From: Lachnospiraceae bacterium
Lineage (GTDB): Bacteria; Bacillota; Clostridia; Lachnospirales; Lachnospiraceae
Length of the DNA stretch: 64,000 nucleotides
Assembly: GCA_022483465.1 (NCBI GenBank)
Contig: JAKVNF010000001.1
Span: 620,001-684,000 of the forward strand
Reading direction: 5' to 3'
The first letter of the stretch is position 1. Every line of letters begins with the position of its first letter. Position numbers and translations under genes: made by a program. The notes below the pieces were generated by a model. It did not search any database. It worked only from the letters and a program-made list of their open reading frames with translations, and was not told where the DNA came from. Of the stretch, positions 8,972 through 17,012 are shown piece by piece.

Positions 8972-11203
8972 TCATGCTGCCGGGTATGGGCCGACCACCT
9001 TTCCATCTCGCATCCACCGGCCATTTACCAGGATGGGCTCTGTCTCAGATTGAAAACTGATACCTTTCCCGGCCTGTGTGGCTTCTCGCTGCTTCGCTTC
9101 GTACGCCCTGTATTCTTCAGACCAGCACATCATCTTTGGAAGATATTCATCTGGGTTGTCTCCCCGCCTCTGATGCTTGGGTATCTCGATGAGGAGATAC
9201 TGGAAGTAGTACTCCGGATCGGCATCATTCAATTCCGCTGTTGTTGCGATGGAGTTCGCAATCATGCGGTCGGTGGCACCTTCATCTGAATACGAAAAGA
9301 GACTGCTGTTTCTTTGCAAAGCAATCCTACGGATGTTTCTTTCGCAGTAAGTGTTGTCCGCAGGTACGTTAGAATCGTAGAGGAAGCTGTCGATGTGACC
9401 GCCTTTCTTGCAATCCTCAAAGTAGTTCATCGCCTTGCGCATCGTCGCGGTCATCGTTACTCGTTTTGATGGATCAGAGGAAGTACCATGCAGCGAGGCC
9501 TGATAGGCCTCCTCATACTCACAGACGTACTGCCAGGCCAGATCCAGGTGCGGCTTTACGTTTTTGATTCTTCCAGCAACCCGCTCCTCTCCGGACAGGC
9601 GCTTGAGCTTCGTATCCTCGCTCTCGGCAAGGCTGATCTCGCGCAGGATTTTCCATTCCCAGGTCTGTGCCAGCTGTTTTCTGCCCTCCTCCGTTTTCAT
9701 GAGGTCTTTTGAGGCCATCTTCACAATAAGCCAGGCAAGAAAGAACGGCCTTCTCAGATGCGCAAGGCAGAATGAGACCACGATCTTTCCTTCAGACTTG
9801 CGCTCCAGTTCCGGATATGCAGCATACTTGTCGTTCTTGCATACGACAGATGCATTTCCTGTCACTGTCGTAGGATCGGGCTCCGTTTCCTGTTCCGGCG
9901 GAGTTGTCTGGCCTGCGGTATCCGAACGATCCGCGTCCTTATCCGGAAGAAAGTCTGCAAACAGTCCATCCAGAAATGACTCAGCCCTGGAGGGATTGAA
10001 GAAATATGCGGCAGCCTTGGGGCCTTCCCGCAGCTCACTTGTAATCAGCAGCCAGATATAGGACTTTTCTCCCGGCTTCTCAGCATCATAGATAGATCTC
10101 CAGGTGGTTTCATCCATCTGAATGTACTTGCCTGTTATGATGAAGCTGACGAGATAATCGAAGACGGGAAGCAGATATCTTGCGGCACAGGTATTGCACC
10201 AGTAAACCGTTTTCTGTGTTTTCATGGGATAGCCCATGTGACAGATCAGAGCAGCGATGCGCTTGTACGGGATGCTCATGCTGGTCAGCATGTAGTACAT
10301 GAAGGCGACGATCTCCGGGGTTGCCCGGGATCCCGGCATGATATATCCCTCGCTGTAGGGCCGGTATAGCGTACGATTCACCTCATGACTGTCAGAATCG
10401 GATTTTTCTTCGTCGCTGACATCCTCTGAGTATGCGATGATTGGTTTCATGATTGTCAGCACGACGACATGAGCCTCCTCTATACTGAGTTTTTCGCTTG
10501 CTTCGAATCCCAGCTTAGATAAAGACTTTGCTTTTTCGATCATTTCCGGAGTCAGATCATCCACATCATAGCTGATTCTGTGCGGGAGATTCTGCGTATC
10601 ACGCTCCCAGATGCCCGGCTTGCGCTTCTGTTTTTCCTTTGATTCATCGGGTATCGGTTTTCTCGGGGGACGGCTGCTCCGCCTGGGTTTCCTGCCTTTT
10701 TCGCCAGCTCCGCCTTTCCTGGACGGATTCTCATCCTGAGTTTTTCCGTCACTGTCTTTCCCATTTTCGTCTGCATTGGCTGGCTCTGCAGGTTCTTCTG
10801 TCCCTGTCGTGTCTTTGGCCTGCTCTCCATCAGCGTCAGACTCTTCGGTGAGCGGATCTGTCTCCACATCCTCGCTGCCGCCTTGTGGAATCCCGGTTTC
10901 GAGTTCTTTCCCAGAGAGCTGCTCGTCCTTTTCCCCAAAGGCTCTCCTACGTCCGAGTTTGTTGTTCTCGTCCTTATTCTGCTCCTTCTGTTTGAGTTCC
11001 TCATTTTCCTTTTGCAGCGCTTTATAATCTTCAGCTGCTTTTTCAGCTGCCTTTATCAGCGCTGCAATGCGGTTCGTCTTGACGATGTCATCCACGATAA
11101 CCTCACTAAAGATGTTCGAGATGTCGCTCGGACTGAAAGCGCCACACTGGTACAGGAGGTTGTACTTATGAAGTCTCTGGACAGGGATCTCGGTTTCCAT
11201 CAC
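8972..11203 (-). CDS. tnpC: IS66 transposase TnpC
   Basis: 743 residues, longer than the usual 500-550 because of an acidic and then Lys/Arg-rich linker at about 60-210. The DDE core is visible: Asp in IQMDETTW, Asp in NDKYAAYPE, Glu in YCERNIRRIALQR. The N-terminal helix EKAAEDYKALQKENEELKQ is a likely coiled coil. Its ATG overlaps the stop of the small upstream gene (ATGA). Confidence 0.95.
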   Translation of the reverse strand: MMETEIPVQRLHKYNLLYQCGAFSPSDISNIFSEVIVDDIVKTNRIAALIKAAEKAAEDYKALQKENEELKQKEQNKDENNKLGRRRAFGEKDEQLSGKELETGIPQGGSEDVETDPLTEESDADGEQAKDTTGTEEPAEPANADENGKDSDGKTQDENPSRKGGAGEKGRKPRRSSRPPRKPIPDESKEKQKRKPGIWERDTQNLPHRISYDVDDLTPEMIEKAKSLSKLGFEASEKLSIEEAHVVVLTIMKPIIAYSEDVSDEEKSDSDSHEVNRTLYRPYSEGYIMPGSRATPEIVAFMYYMLTSMSIPYKRIAALICHMGYPMKTQKTVYWCNTCAARYLLPVFDYLVSFIITGKYIQMDETTWRSIYDAEKPGEKSYIWLLITSELREGPKAAAYFFNPSRAESFLDGLFADFLPDKDADRSDTAGQTTPPEQETEPDPTTVTGNASVVCKNDKYAAYPELERKSEGKIVVSFCLAHLRRPFFLAWLIVKMASKDLMKTEEGRKQLAQTWEWKILREISLAESEDTKLKRLSGEERVAGRIKNVKPHLDLAWQYVCEYEEAYQASLHGTSSDPSKRVTMTATMRKAMNYFEDCKKGGHIDSFLYDSNVPADNTYCERNIRRIALQRNSSLFSYSDEGATDRMIANSIATTAELNDADPEYYFQYLLIEIPKHQRRGDNPDEYLPKMMCWSEEYRAYEAKQREATQAGKGISFQSETEPILVNGRWMRDGKVVGPYPAA

Positions 11204-11577
11204 CGGGCCTCTTTGTCTACGGAAGCAAGGCTTGCGCTGGCCTTCTGAACGGCATCCTGATAGGCGCGGAGAGCCTTCCTCAGCTGTGTATTCTCATTCC
11301 GCAAAGATGCATTTGCCTCCTCCAGCTCTGTTATTCTGGAAATCAAAGTTTTCGTCGAACCTTCAGCCCGAACAGAGTTTGCCTGCTCTGCTGGTGCGTC
11401 GGAGGCCGATGCCTGCTTTCGAACGTACTTCCTGGTGGGCACAACCTCCCCTGTAACGGGATCAAGCTTCCCGATCAGCTTCCGGTCTGTCTTGTGCTGT
11501 TTAGCCTCCTTGTCCCAATAGCTGTGTGAAGAATAAACGTATACCGTATCCCCCTGTCTCAGATGAATGGTACCCAT
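11200..11577 (-). CDS. Small IS accessory protein (YW..K..RKLIGKLDP domain)
   Basis: 125 residues, start 11577 with AGGAGG six bases upstream. The N-terminal half has a compact beta-rich motif (YVYSSHSYWDKE, RKLIGKLDP, TGEVVP), the C-terminal half a heptad-like coiled coil (ITELEEANASLRNENTQL). A protein of the same design stands beside an unrelated IS4-like transposase at 60926. It is not one of the standard IS66 genes tnpA-tnpC. It has its own promoter with a palindrome. A DNA-binding or regulatory role is my inference. Confidence 0.75.
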   Translation of the reverse strand: MGTIHLRQGDTVYVYSSHSYWDKEAKQHKTDRKLIGKLDPVTGEVVPTRKYVRKQASASDAPAEQANSVRAEGSTKTLISRITELEEANASLRNENTQLRKALRAYQDAVQKASASLASVDKEAR

Positions 11578-11616
11578 GTCAGACCTCCTGAGAGCTGCTT
11601 ATCAGTTCTCAGGAGT

Positions 11617-11667
11617 ATAGTAACATATCTATACCCTCTTGTCAACCGAAAATAAGGGTATAGATAT
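11617..11667 (-). promoter_or_regulatory. Promoter with overlapping 13-bp inverted repeat inside the IS66 element
   Basis: On the minus strand TTGACA (11640-11645) and TACTAT (11617-11622) are separated by 17 bases. A perfect inverted repeat ATATCTATACCCT / AGGGTATAGATAT (11625-11637 with 11655-11667) overlaps the spacer and -35, as expected for a repressor operator. It would drive the accessory gene and tnpC. Confidence 0.75.
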
Positions 11668-11722
11668 CTGAATATTTATACTCCCCACTGAAGTAGCCTG
11701 AAAGTTCAAAAACCGCGTGTTT

Positions 11723-12112
11723 TCAGGATCTCTGGGATTCTGCGGCCACCTGATCAGGCATGTCGATGTGCGGGTATACTTCGCGGATGGTACCGTCAAG
11801 TGCGATTCCGCTCATGAGCTGACGGTACTGCTCCGGAGAAAGAGATCTGGCTTCGTCCGCATTCCTGGGATACTGGAATGAGTTTCCCGGCGCAAGGCGA
11901 AGCGTATAGAGCACAGTGCCGATTCCCTCGAAGCAGATCCCCTTGATCGTTCTGGCAGATCTGCCACGAAAAAGATAGAGAACTCCACGGTCCGTTGGAT
12001 CCAGGTGATAGTTCAGCATGACATAAGCGGAGAGTCCATCAACGCCGCGGCGCATATCCACCCTCTTCGTGCAGAGAATGATCTTCCTGAAGCCGATGCC
12101 GTCAACAAACAT
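11723..12112 (-). CDS. tnpB: IS66 TnpB
   Basis: 129 residues beginning MFVDGIGF at 12112; the ATG overlaps the end of tnpA in another frame. It carries the TnpB signature of IS66 elements: TKRVDMRRGVDGLSAYV and LYLFRGRSARTIKGICFEG. It is required for transposition in studied members; mechanism unknown. Confidence 0.9.
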   Translation of the reverse strand: MFVDGIGFRKIILCTKRVDMRRGVDGLSAYVMLNYHLDPTDRGVLYLFRGRSARTIKGICFEGIGTVLYTLRLAPGNSFQYPRNADEARSLSPEQYRQLMSGIALDGTIREVYPHIDMPDQVAAESQRS

Positions 12113-12620
12113 GAAAAGCCTCCTTAAGCATGGAGAGGGTCTCGCGCCGGACAGAAGAGTAGAGATAGAGCCGACAGGACCGTGTCTCCAGGATAACTTC
12201 CGGAGACACGGCAGGCCCTCCCGGCCTGCCTGGAACAGATCCGGCATTTCCTTCTTCCGGTGTACCGGTGATCCGCGGAAGATCAGAGTGGTTCGACCGG
12301 CTGCGGGAACCCGAGTCATCAGCAGTACCCGGTTCCGAGCCTATTGTATTGACATCAGGGCGTGCCTGTCCGTTTACGATGTCGGTGATGTCTACGAAGT
12401 TCTCTGTCTCTGGCACTGAACCAGAGGATGCCTTCCTGTTACTGGCGTCCGTCTCCCTGATCACGTTTTTCCAGTAGTAGAAGAGTGAGGCGTTGATCTC
12501 ATGCTCCCTGCACCATTGTGCAATCGACATCAGCTTCGTTTCTCTGTTCTCGTACGCATTGATGATCGGCCTCCAATAGCGAAGCTTCTCCTCACGAACC
12601 ATCTGCTGTCTCTTGTCCAT
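12102..12620 (-). CDS. tnpA: IS66 TnpA-like helix-turn-helix protein
   Basis: 172 residues. The N-terminal region (YWRPIINAYENRE...SIAQWCREHEINASLFYYWK) is the helix-turn-helix of IS66 TnpA. The rest is low complexity with a second conserved patch near the C-terminus (CRLYLYSSVRRETL). First gene of the element, eleven bases overlapping tnpB. Confidence 0.85.
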   Translation of the reverse strand: MDKRQQMVREEKLRYWRPIINAYENRETKLMSIAQWCREHEINASLFYYWKNVIRETDASNRKASSGSVPETENFVDITDIVNGQARPDVNTIGSEPGTADDSGSRSRSNHSDLPRITGTPEEGNAGSVPGRPGGPAVSPEVILETRSCRLYLYSSVRRETLSMLKEAFHVC

Positions 12621-12759
12621 AAAAAAGCCTCCTCTGTAGAACGCAGCTAGTAGTTTCCTAGCCTCATTCTACAGAAGAGGTTGATCCGGGTCATGGTACG
12701 TCCGTTGTTACGCTTACGATTTAAGATTGCGAGCGGGAATTCTTGGCAATTCAACCTAA

Positions 12760-12929
12760 CTGGAGAGTTGAAAGTTTGACTTGAAAAAGCGCAAACGTCT
12801 CCAGCTCTTTTAAAAGTGAAATCATTACTTCTATTGTAAAGTTTAAGTTATTGCCTGCTTTTTCGCCTATGCGGCCAGGTCCTCATCTGGATAGTGGGCC
12901 TGCAGCGCAGAAATATACCGGGTTAGGAA
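12760..12929. mobile_element. 170-bp remnant of the IS4-like element found intact at 59326
   Basis: The sequence from CTGGAGAGTTGAAAGT onward matches 59326-59495 closely, including the end of the transposase frame, then stops abruptly at 12929 where ISAzo13-like sequence starts. It is the left tip of a diverged second copy, truncated by later events. Confidence 0.85.
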
Positions 12930-12952
12930 TTGACACATAATAAATTAATCAG

Positions 12953-12981
12953 TTGGCACGTAATAAATCGACTGCTATAAT
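12953..12981 (+). promoter_or_regulatory. Promoter, probably of the ISAzo13-like transposase
   Basis: TTGGCA (12953-12958) and TATAAT (12976-12981) with a 17-base spacer, followed by GGAGG near 13000 that has no start codon behind it. The ISAzo13-like start ATG is now at 14021, separated from this leader by the IS200 element. Two imperfect repeats (TTGACACATAATAAAT, TTGGCACGTAATAAAT) at 12930-12970 look like the outer end of that element. Confidence 0.6.
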
Positions 12982-13143
12982 AGCCTTATATCTCGGATCG
13001 GAGGCAGTCGAATCAGTACCACCAGCTTTGCTGGTGGTCTGTGTTCGCCCCTCCGGGGCTTACCGGTGCGTTTCCGCCTAAAGGCGGTCTAGCAAACCGT
13101 TCTTACATTACTGGTGGCCGCCTAAAGGCGGCTCCCTTTTTGA

Positions 13144-13882
13144 CTACTTTTCGGGATCTCCTTCCAGTCGATCCCTTTCGTACTGTTCTGCAATATACTT
13201 CTTGATTGTCTCTTCATTGACATTTCCCACCGTTTCGCAATAGTAGCCTCTTGCCCAGAAATGTCTGTCGTATCTTTGGCGATATTCTGGATGCTTGTCG
13301 AAGATCATGAGAGAACTTTTTCCTTTGATGCGGCCAACTACCTTTGCCACACTCATTTTCGGTGGGATCGACACATACATATGTACATGATCAGGCAAGG
13401 TGGCCGCTTTGATAATCGTGACTCCTTCCATCTTGCAGACCTTCCCTATAATTTCGCCTAGGCGTTAGTAAAGAACCGGGTTGATGGGTTCCATACCACA
13501 ACCTCCATGGTGAACTCTCGACGCGATAATGTCCGATGAAGATATAGAATCCCCATTTGGAGCTCTTTTCTTCTCCGCATAATGCCTATCTTGTTATTTA
13601 TAGTCACATACTCGGCAAGTGAGTGTATGTGTTTAGGCAATCTAGGTGATGCTTTGTTACATGATGCAACACAGCACGGATAGGAGTGTACCCAGCTCGA
13701 GCTCAAAGTGAGGTATTAGTGGTCTCATGCTAGGCGATCGCTTATCAACCCGTTTCTTAACTAACGCCTTCGCCTATTTCCTTCCGCAGCTCCCCGAACA
13801 TTACTTTTCGTCTATACTTCGGAATGAACACTATATGATATGTGCAGTTATATCGACTGTGTGCTAAACTCAAATCGTCCAT
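13144..13882 (-). pseudogene. tnpA: IS200 transposase TnpA split by MITE
   Basis: The N-terminal part (13882 down to 13769) reads SRYNCTYHIVFIPKYRRKVM; the C-terminal part (13460 down to 13144) carries the HUH motif DHVHMYV and the catalytic Tyr in ETIKKYIAEQY. Removing the MITE and one copy of the 8-bp duplication restores one 140-residue frame (KEIGE joined to IIGKVCKM), the normal TnpA length. The gene was intact when the MITE arrived. Confidence 0.9.
13461..13768. mobile_element. 308-bp MITE, copy 1, with IS1595-type ends
   Basis: Ends GGCGTTAGTAAAGAACCGGG and the complement of GGCGTTAGTTAAGAAACGGG form inverted repeats of about 28 bp, flanked by the exact 8-bp duplication TTCGCCTA (13453-13460, 13769-13776). 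The ends match those of the IS1595 elements at 14516 and 15737. It encodes no transposase. The reverse complement recurs at 46469-46776. Confidence 0.95.
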
Positions 13883-14020
13883 GGGCGCCTCCGCTGTCTT
13901 GAAGTGGTTTGCTAGACCTACTTCATTGTACAGCGGAGGCTGTTTTTTGTTACTCCGCTTGCCGCCACGGGCTTCTGTCACTCCCCCAGCTCCGCTGGGG
14001 GATTAAGATCTGTTTCATTC

Positions 14021-14515
14021 ATGGCTTCACCAATATATGATAGCGACCACGTTGATCATATTTTATCCAATATTTCCGTCATTTTGCCCTATGTCAATGA
14101 GCGCCAGAGACGGCTGATTATAGGAGCTCTTTCTGATGCACTGGGTTATGGCGGCAAGTCTGCGATCAGTGAAAAATGCGGTGTGGCACGTAATACCGTG
14201 CGCAAGTCCGACGAAGAGTTCAAGCTCATTATCGCTGATGCTGCCGGCGAGACTTCTACTTCCACAGAGACAGAAACCAAAAGTGACGAAGCAGAAGACT
14301 CTGGCACTACGGATACCGATAAGGATTCTGAAATGTTGCTGGAAGCAACTCCAGAGCAGATTGTCGGGCTTTATGATGGCTCCGTCAGCCTTTCTTCACT
14401 TGAAAGCAGACGGCGCCGCGCGGGTGGTGGCAGAAAAAGTGAAGCTGCGAAAAATCCGGAACTGATTCCGGCATTGATGGAGATCCTTGACGACTACACC
14501 TATGGTAATCCGGAA
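14021..14515 (+). pseudogene. ISAzo13-like transposase, N-terminal fragment
   Basis: 165 codons of an ISAzo13-family transposase N-terminus: a helix-turn-helix region (ALGYGGKSAISEKCGVARNTVRK), an acidic Ser/Thr-rich spacer, then RRRRAGGGRKSEAAKNPELI and DDYTYGNPEG, the stretch just before the DDE domain. It is cut at 14515 by IS1595 element A. The catalytic part is not found beyond either IS1595 element, so it has been deleted. Confidence 0.75.
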
Positions 14516-15729
14516 GGCGTTAGTAAGAAAACGGGTTGATAAGCTCCAAAGCGTTTTAGCAGAAGTATAAAATATGCCGTTTTGTACATTCTGCTGTACA
14601 ACGGCCTTCTCTAACTTGAACTACAATAGTCTTGCCAGGAGGGCAAGACTATGAGCTGCATTGAGCGCATACTGACCGAAGCCAGAGATCTTTCCAGGGA
14701 CGACCTGATTCTTCTTGTTAACAAGCTCATGGAGGGCTTCTCCCATGAGAGTGCAACCTCTTCTCCGAAGAAGATGATTGCTCCCCGTTTGGATTGTCCG
14801 ATCTGCCATTCCAATGCTCATGTTGTTAGGAATGGACACAAACATGGAAAACAGGCATACATCTGCAGGCAATGTGGAACGTCATTTGTTACAACGAGCA
14901 ACACTTTGCTCTCAGGCTCACACTTTGGTACTGAGATCTGGACCAAGGTTCTGGAAGAGACGCTCAGGGGGACCTCTCTGGATAAGACGGTCAAGTCACT
15001 TGCCAGCCATGGATGCAAGATCAGCCATAGCAGTCTGTTCTTCATGCGGCATAAGATCATGCTTGCTCTCGAGGACATGCAGGTGGAGCAGCCAGCCACG
15101 GTGGAAGATGTCGTGGAAGCGGATGAAACCTACGTTCCGGAGTCCAAAAAAGGTACGAAATTTGGCCCTGATGCCAGTCGAAAGCCCCGCAAGCGTGGCA
15201 CTCCCGCATCCAAACGCGGCCTTTCAGACGAGCAGATCTGTATCTGCACCGCAGTACAGCGCAAGACTGGCGATCTGATCGTGAAATCCGAGAACCGGGC
15301 AAGGCCTTCCAGTGCAAATGTTGTTGATATCTATACTGGTCATGTCCAGAAGGGCACACTTTTCCTGACGGACGGCATGAATGTGTATCCGAGGCTGGGC
15401 AAGATCCTGGGAATCACGGTCATGAATGTGAAGAAGGAGTCGGCAGGTTTCTTCAATCTGAACACTGTGAACAACCTTCACTCTTTTATCAAGCGCCGAT
15501 ATACCGAATATCGCGGTGTCGCCACCAAGTATTTGAACCGTTACAACCTCGTATTCAGGGCAGCGTACAGGCAGAGGACAACGATTGGGGAACTTGCGGA
15601 AACTCTCTTTGCATCCAGGAATCCCAAGAAGGTACACCATTATGGAGATGTTAAGGAGCTCAATCTGCTTGCAATTTGATGACTACAAGATGCACTTATT
15701 GCTTATCAACCCGTTTTCTTACTAACGCC
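14516..15729 (+). mobile_element. IS1595-family element A
   Basis: 1214 bp with identical inverted ends GGCGTTAGTAAGAAAACGGG... of about 29 bp. No matching target duplication is found at its two flanks, which suggests recombination with element B after insertion. It is separated from element B by only seven bases. Confidence 0.9.
14651..15679 (+). CDS. IS1595-family (ISXO2-like) transposase A
   Basis: 342 residues. An N-terminal zinc ribbon (CPICHSNAHV...CRQCGTSF) is followed by the IS1595 DDE-type domain with VEADETYV, LFLTDGMNVYP and NNLHSFIKRRYTEYRGVATKYLNRY. A GGAGGGCAAGACT leader precedes the ATG. It closely resembles transposase B, and either could mobilise the two MITE copies in this window. 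Confidence 0.95.
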   Translation: MSCIERILTEARDLSRDDLILLVNKLMEGFSHESATSSPKKMIAPRLDCPICHSNAHVVRNGHKHGKQAYICRQCGTSFVTTSNTLLSGSHFGTEIWTKVLEETLRGTSLDKTVKSLASHGCKISHSSLFFMRHKIMLALEDMQVEQPATVEDVVEADETYVPESKKGTKFGPDASRKPRKRGTPASKRGLSDEQICICTAVQRKTGDLIVKSENRARPSSANVVDIYTGHVQKGTLFLTDGMNVYPRLGKILGITVMNVKKESAGFFNLNTVNNLHSFIKRRYTEYRGVATKYLNRYNLVFRAAYRQRTTIGELAETLFASRNPKKVHHYGDVKELNLLAI

Positions 15730-15736
15730 TTCTGAT

Positions 15737-16923
15737 GGCGTTAGTAAAGAAACGGGTTGATAAGTAACGATCCCAAAAGTTTTTCCGGATTTGTACATTT
15801 AAATGTACGACGCCCTTTTAGGACTTGACCTATAATAGTCGTGTCAGGAGGGCACGACTATGGGTAACATCGAACGCATACTGGCTGCAGGAAACAACCT
15901 CTCTGATTCGGATCTTAAGATTCTCGTTAACAAGATCATGGACCGTCTGAACCATGAGAAGGCGTTTGCTTCTTCGGTGAAGATCGTTCCCCGGATGGAA
16001 TGTCCGGTCTGCCATACCAGTTCACATGTTGTTAGGAACGGTCACAAGCATGGCAAGCAGGCATTTCTGTGCCGGGCATGCGGAAAGTCGTATGTTACAA
16101 CAAGTAACACACTTCTGTCTGGCTCACATTACAGCAGTGATGTCTGGAAGACCGTCCTTGCTGACACACTGATGGGCGTATCCCTTGATGATGATCTTCA
16201 GCATATCCGGATCAGCCATACCAGCCTCTTCTTTATGAGGCATAAGATCATGCTGGCGCTTGAGGATCTTCAGGAGGTCAGTCCTGCAATGGTCGAGGAA
16301 GTTGTCGAGGCTGATGAAACCTACATACCAGAGCCGGAGAAAGGGACAAAATTCGGGCCCGACGCCAAGAGAAAGCCCCGTAAGCGCGGTACTCCGGCAT
16401 CCAAGCGCGGCCTTTCGGACGAGCAGATCTGCATCTGCACTGCAGTTCAGCGCAAAAGCGGCGATCTGGTTGTAAAGTCAGAGAACCGGGCAAGACCTTC
16501 CACAGAGGATGTCGTTGACATCTACACAGGTCATGTTAAGAAGGGGACCCTCTTCCTTACGGACGGAATGAACGTATATCCGAAGCTGGGCAAGGTACTG
16601 GGACTCAGCGTTATGAATGTGAAGAAGGAGACAGGCAGCTTCTTCAGCCTGAACACGGTTAACAATCTGCACAGCTTCATCAAGAACCGCTACTACGACT
16701 ACCGCGGTGTGGCTACCAAGTACCTGAACCGCTACAACATGGTATTCCGTGCAGCATACCGGATGAGGATGTCGGTGGATGAACTTGCAGAGAAGCTCTT
16801 CCTGGTGCGTGATCCGAAGAGAGTGCATCACTATGATGATGTCAAGGAACTGAATATGTTTGCTGTATAAATATGTTCCTACGAATTTTATATTGCTTAT
16901 CACCCCGGATCCTTACTAACGCC
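15737..16923 (+). mobile_element. IS1595-family element B
   Basis: 1187 bp; left end GGCGTTAGTAAAGAAACGGG, right end diverged (complement of GGCGTTAGTAAGGATCCGGG). It lies tandem to element A. No target duplication is visible. Confidence 0.85.
15860..16870 (+). CDS. IS1595-family (ISXO2-like) transposase B
   Basis: 336 residues with the same zinc ribbon (CPVCHTSSHV...CRACGKSY) and catalytic blocks (VEADETYI, LFLTDGMNVYP, NNLHSFIKNRYYDYRG) as transposase A, from which it differs throughout while keeping all motifs. It looks functional; its right terminal repeat is the less well conserved part. Confidence 0.95.
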   Translation: MGNIERILAAGNNLSDSDLKILVNKIMDRLNHEKAFASSVKIVPRMECPVCHTSSHVVRNGHKHGKQAFLCRACGKSYVTTSNTLLSGSHYSSDVWKTVLADTLMGVSLDDDLQHIRISHTSLFFMRHKIMLALEDLQEVSPAMVEEVVEADETYIPEPEKGTKFGPDAKRKPRKRGTPASKRGLSDEQICICTAVQRKSGDLVVKSENRARPSTEDVVDIYTGHVKKGTLFLTDGMNVYPKLGKVLGLSVMNVKKETGSFFSLNTVNNLHSFIKNRYYDYRGVATKYLNRYNMVFRAAYRMRMSVDELAEKLFLVRDPKRVHHYDDVKELNMFAV

Positions 16924-17012
16924 TTTTGAAAAAGTGTTCTTAACTTCAAAATAATCCGACATATTTGTAATGCAACAAGCAAGACTGCTCCTTTCTATCA
17001 GGAGGACGGCAT

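Larger units (their letters stand above)
8533..12717 (-). mobile_element. IS66-family element with four genes
   Basis: 4185 bp. Ends are inverted repeats: GTAAGCATAACAACCAGCGT on the left, and the complement of GTAAGCGTAACAACGGACGT on the right. An exact 8-bp target duplication GATTTAAG lies at 8525-8532 and 12718-12725. The left copy contains the hydrogenase stop codon. Bases 8533-8971 are the non-coding left end, in which I see no gene. Confidence 0.95.
13008..14012 (-). mobile_element. IS200-type element, interrupted by a MITE
   Basis: A Y1 transposase gene flanked by palindromic hairpins: ACCACCAGC...GCTGGTGGT (13018-13038) and GCCTAAAGGC stems on one side, CCCCCAGC / GCTGGGGG (13983-14001) on the other, as in IS200/IS605 elements that move as single strands. 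Exact tips are not defined because this family makes no target duplication. A 308-bp MITE splits its gene. Confidence 0.8.

Noticed and set aside
8656-9060. 134-codon plus-strand open frame at the IS66 left end
   Set aside because: Tryptophan/cysteine-rich, overlaps the end of tnpC and has no family resemblance.
13458-13706. 82-codon open frame inside the MITE
   Set aside because: It spans the terminal repeat and lacks a ribosome site or recognisable domain; the element moves in trans.
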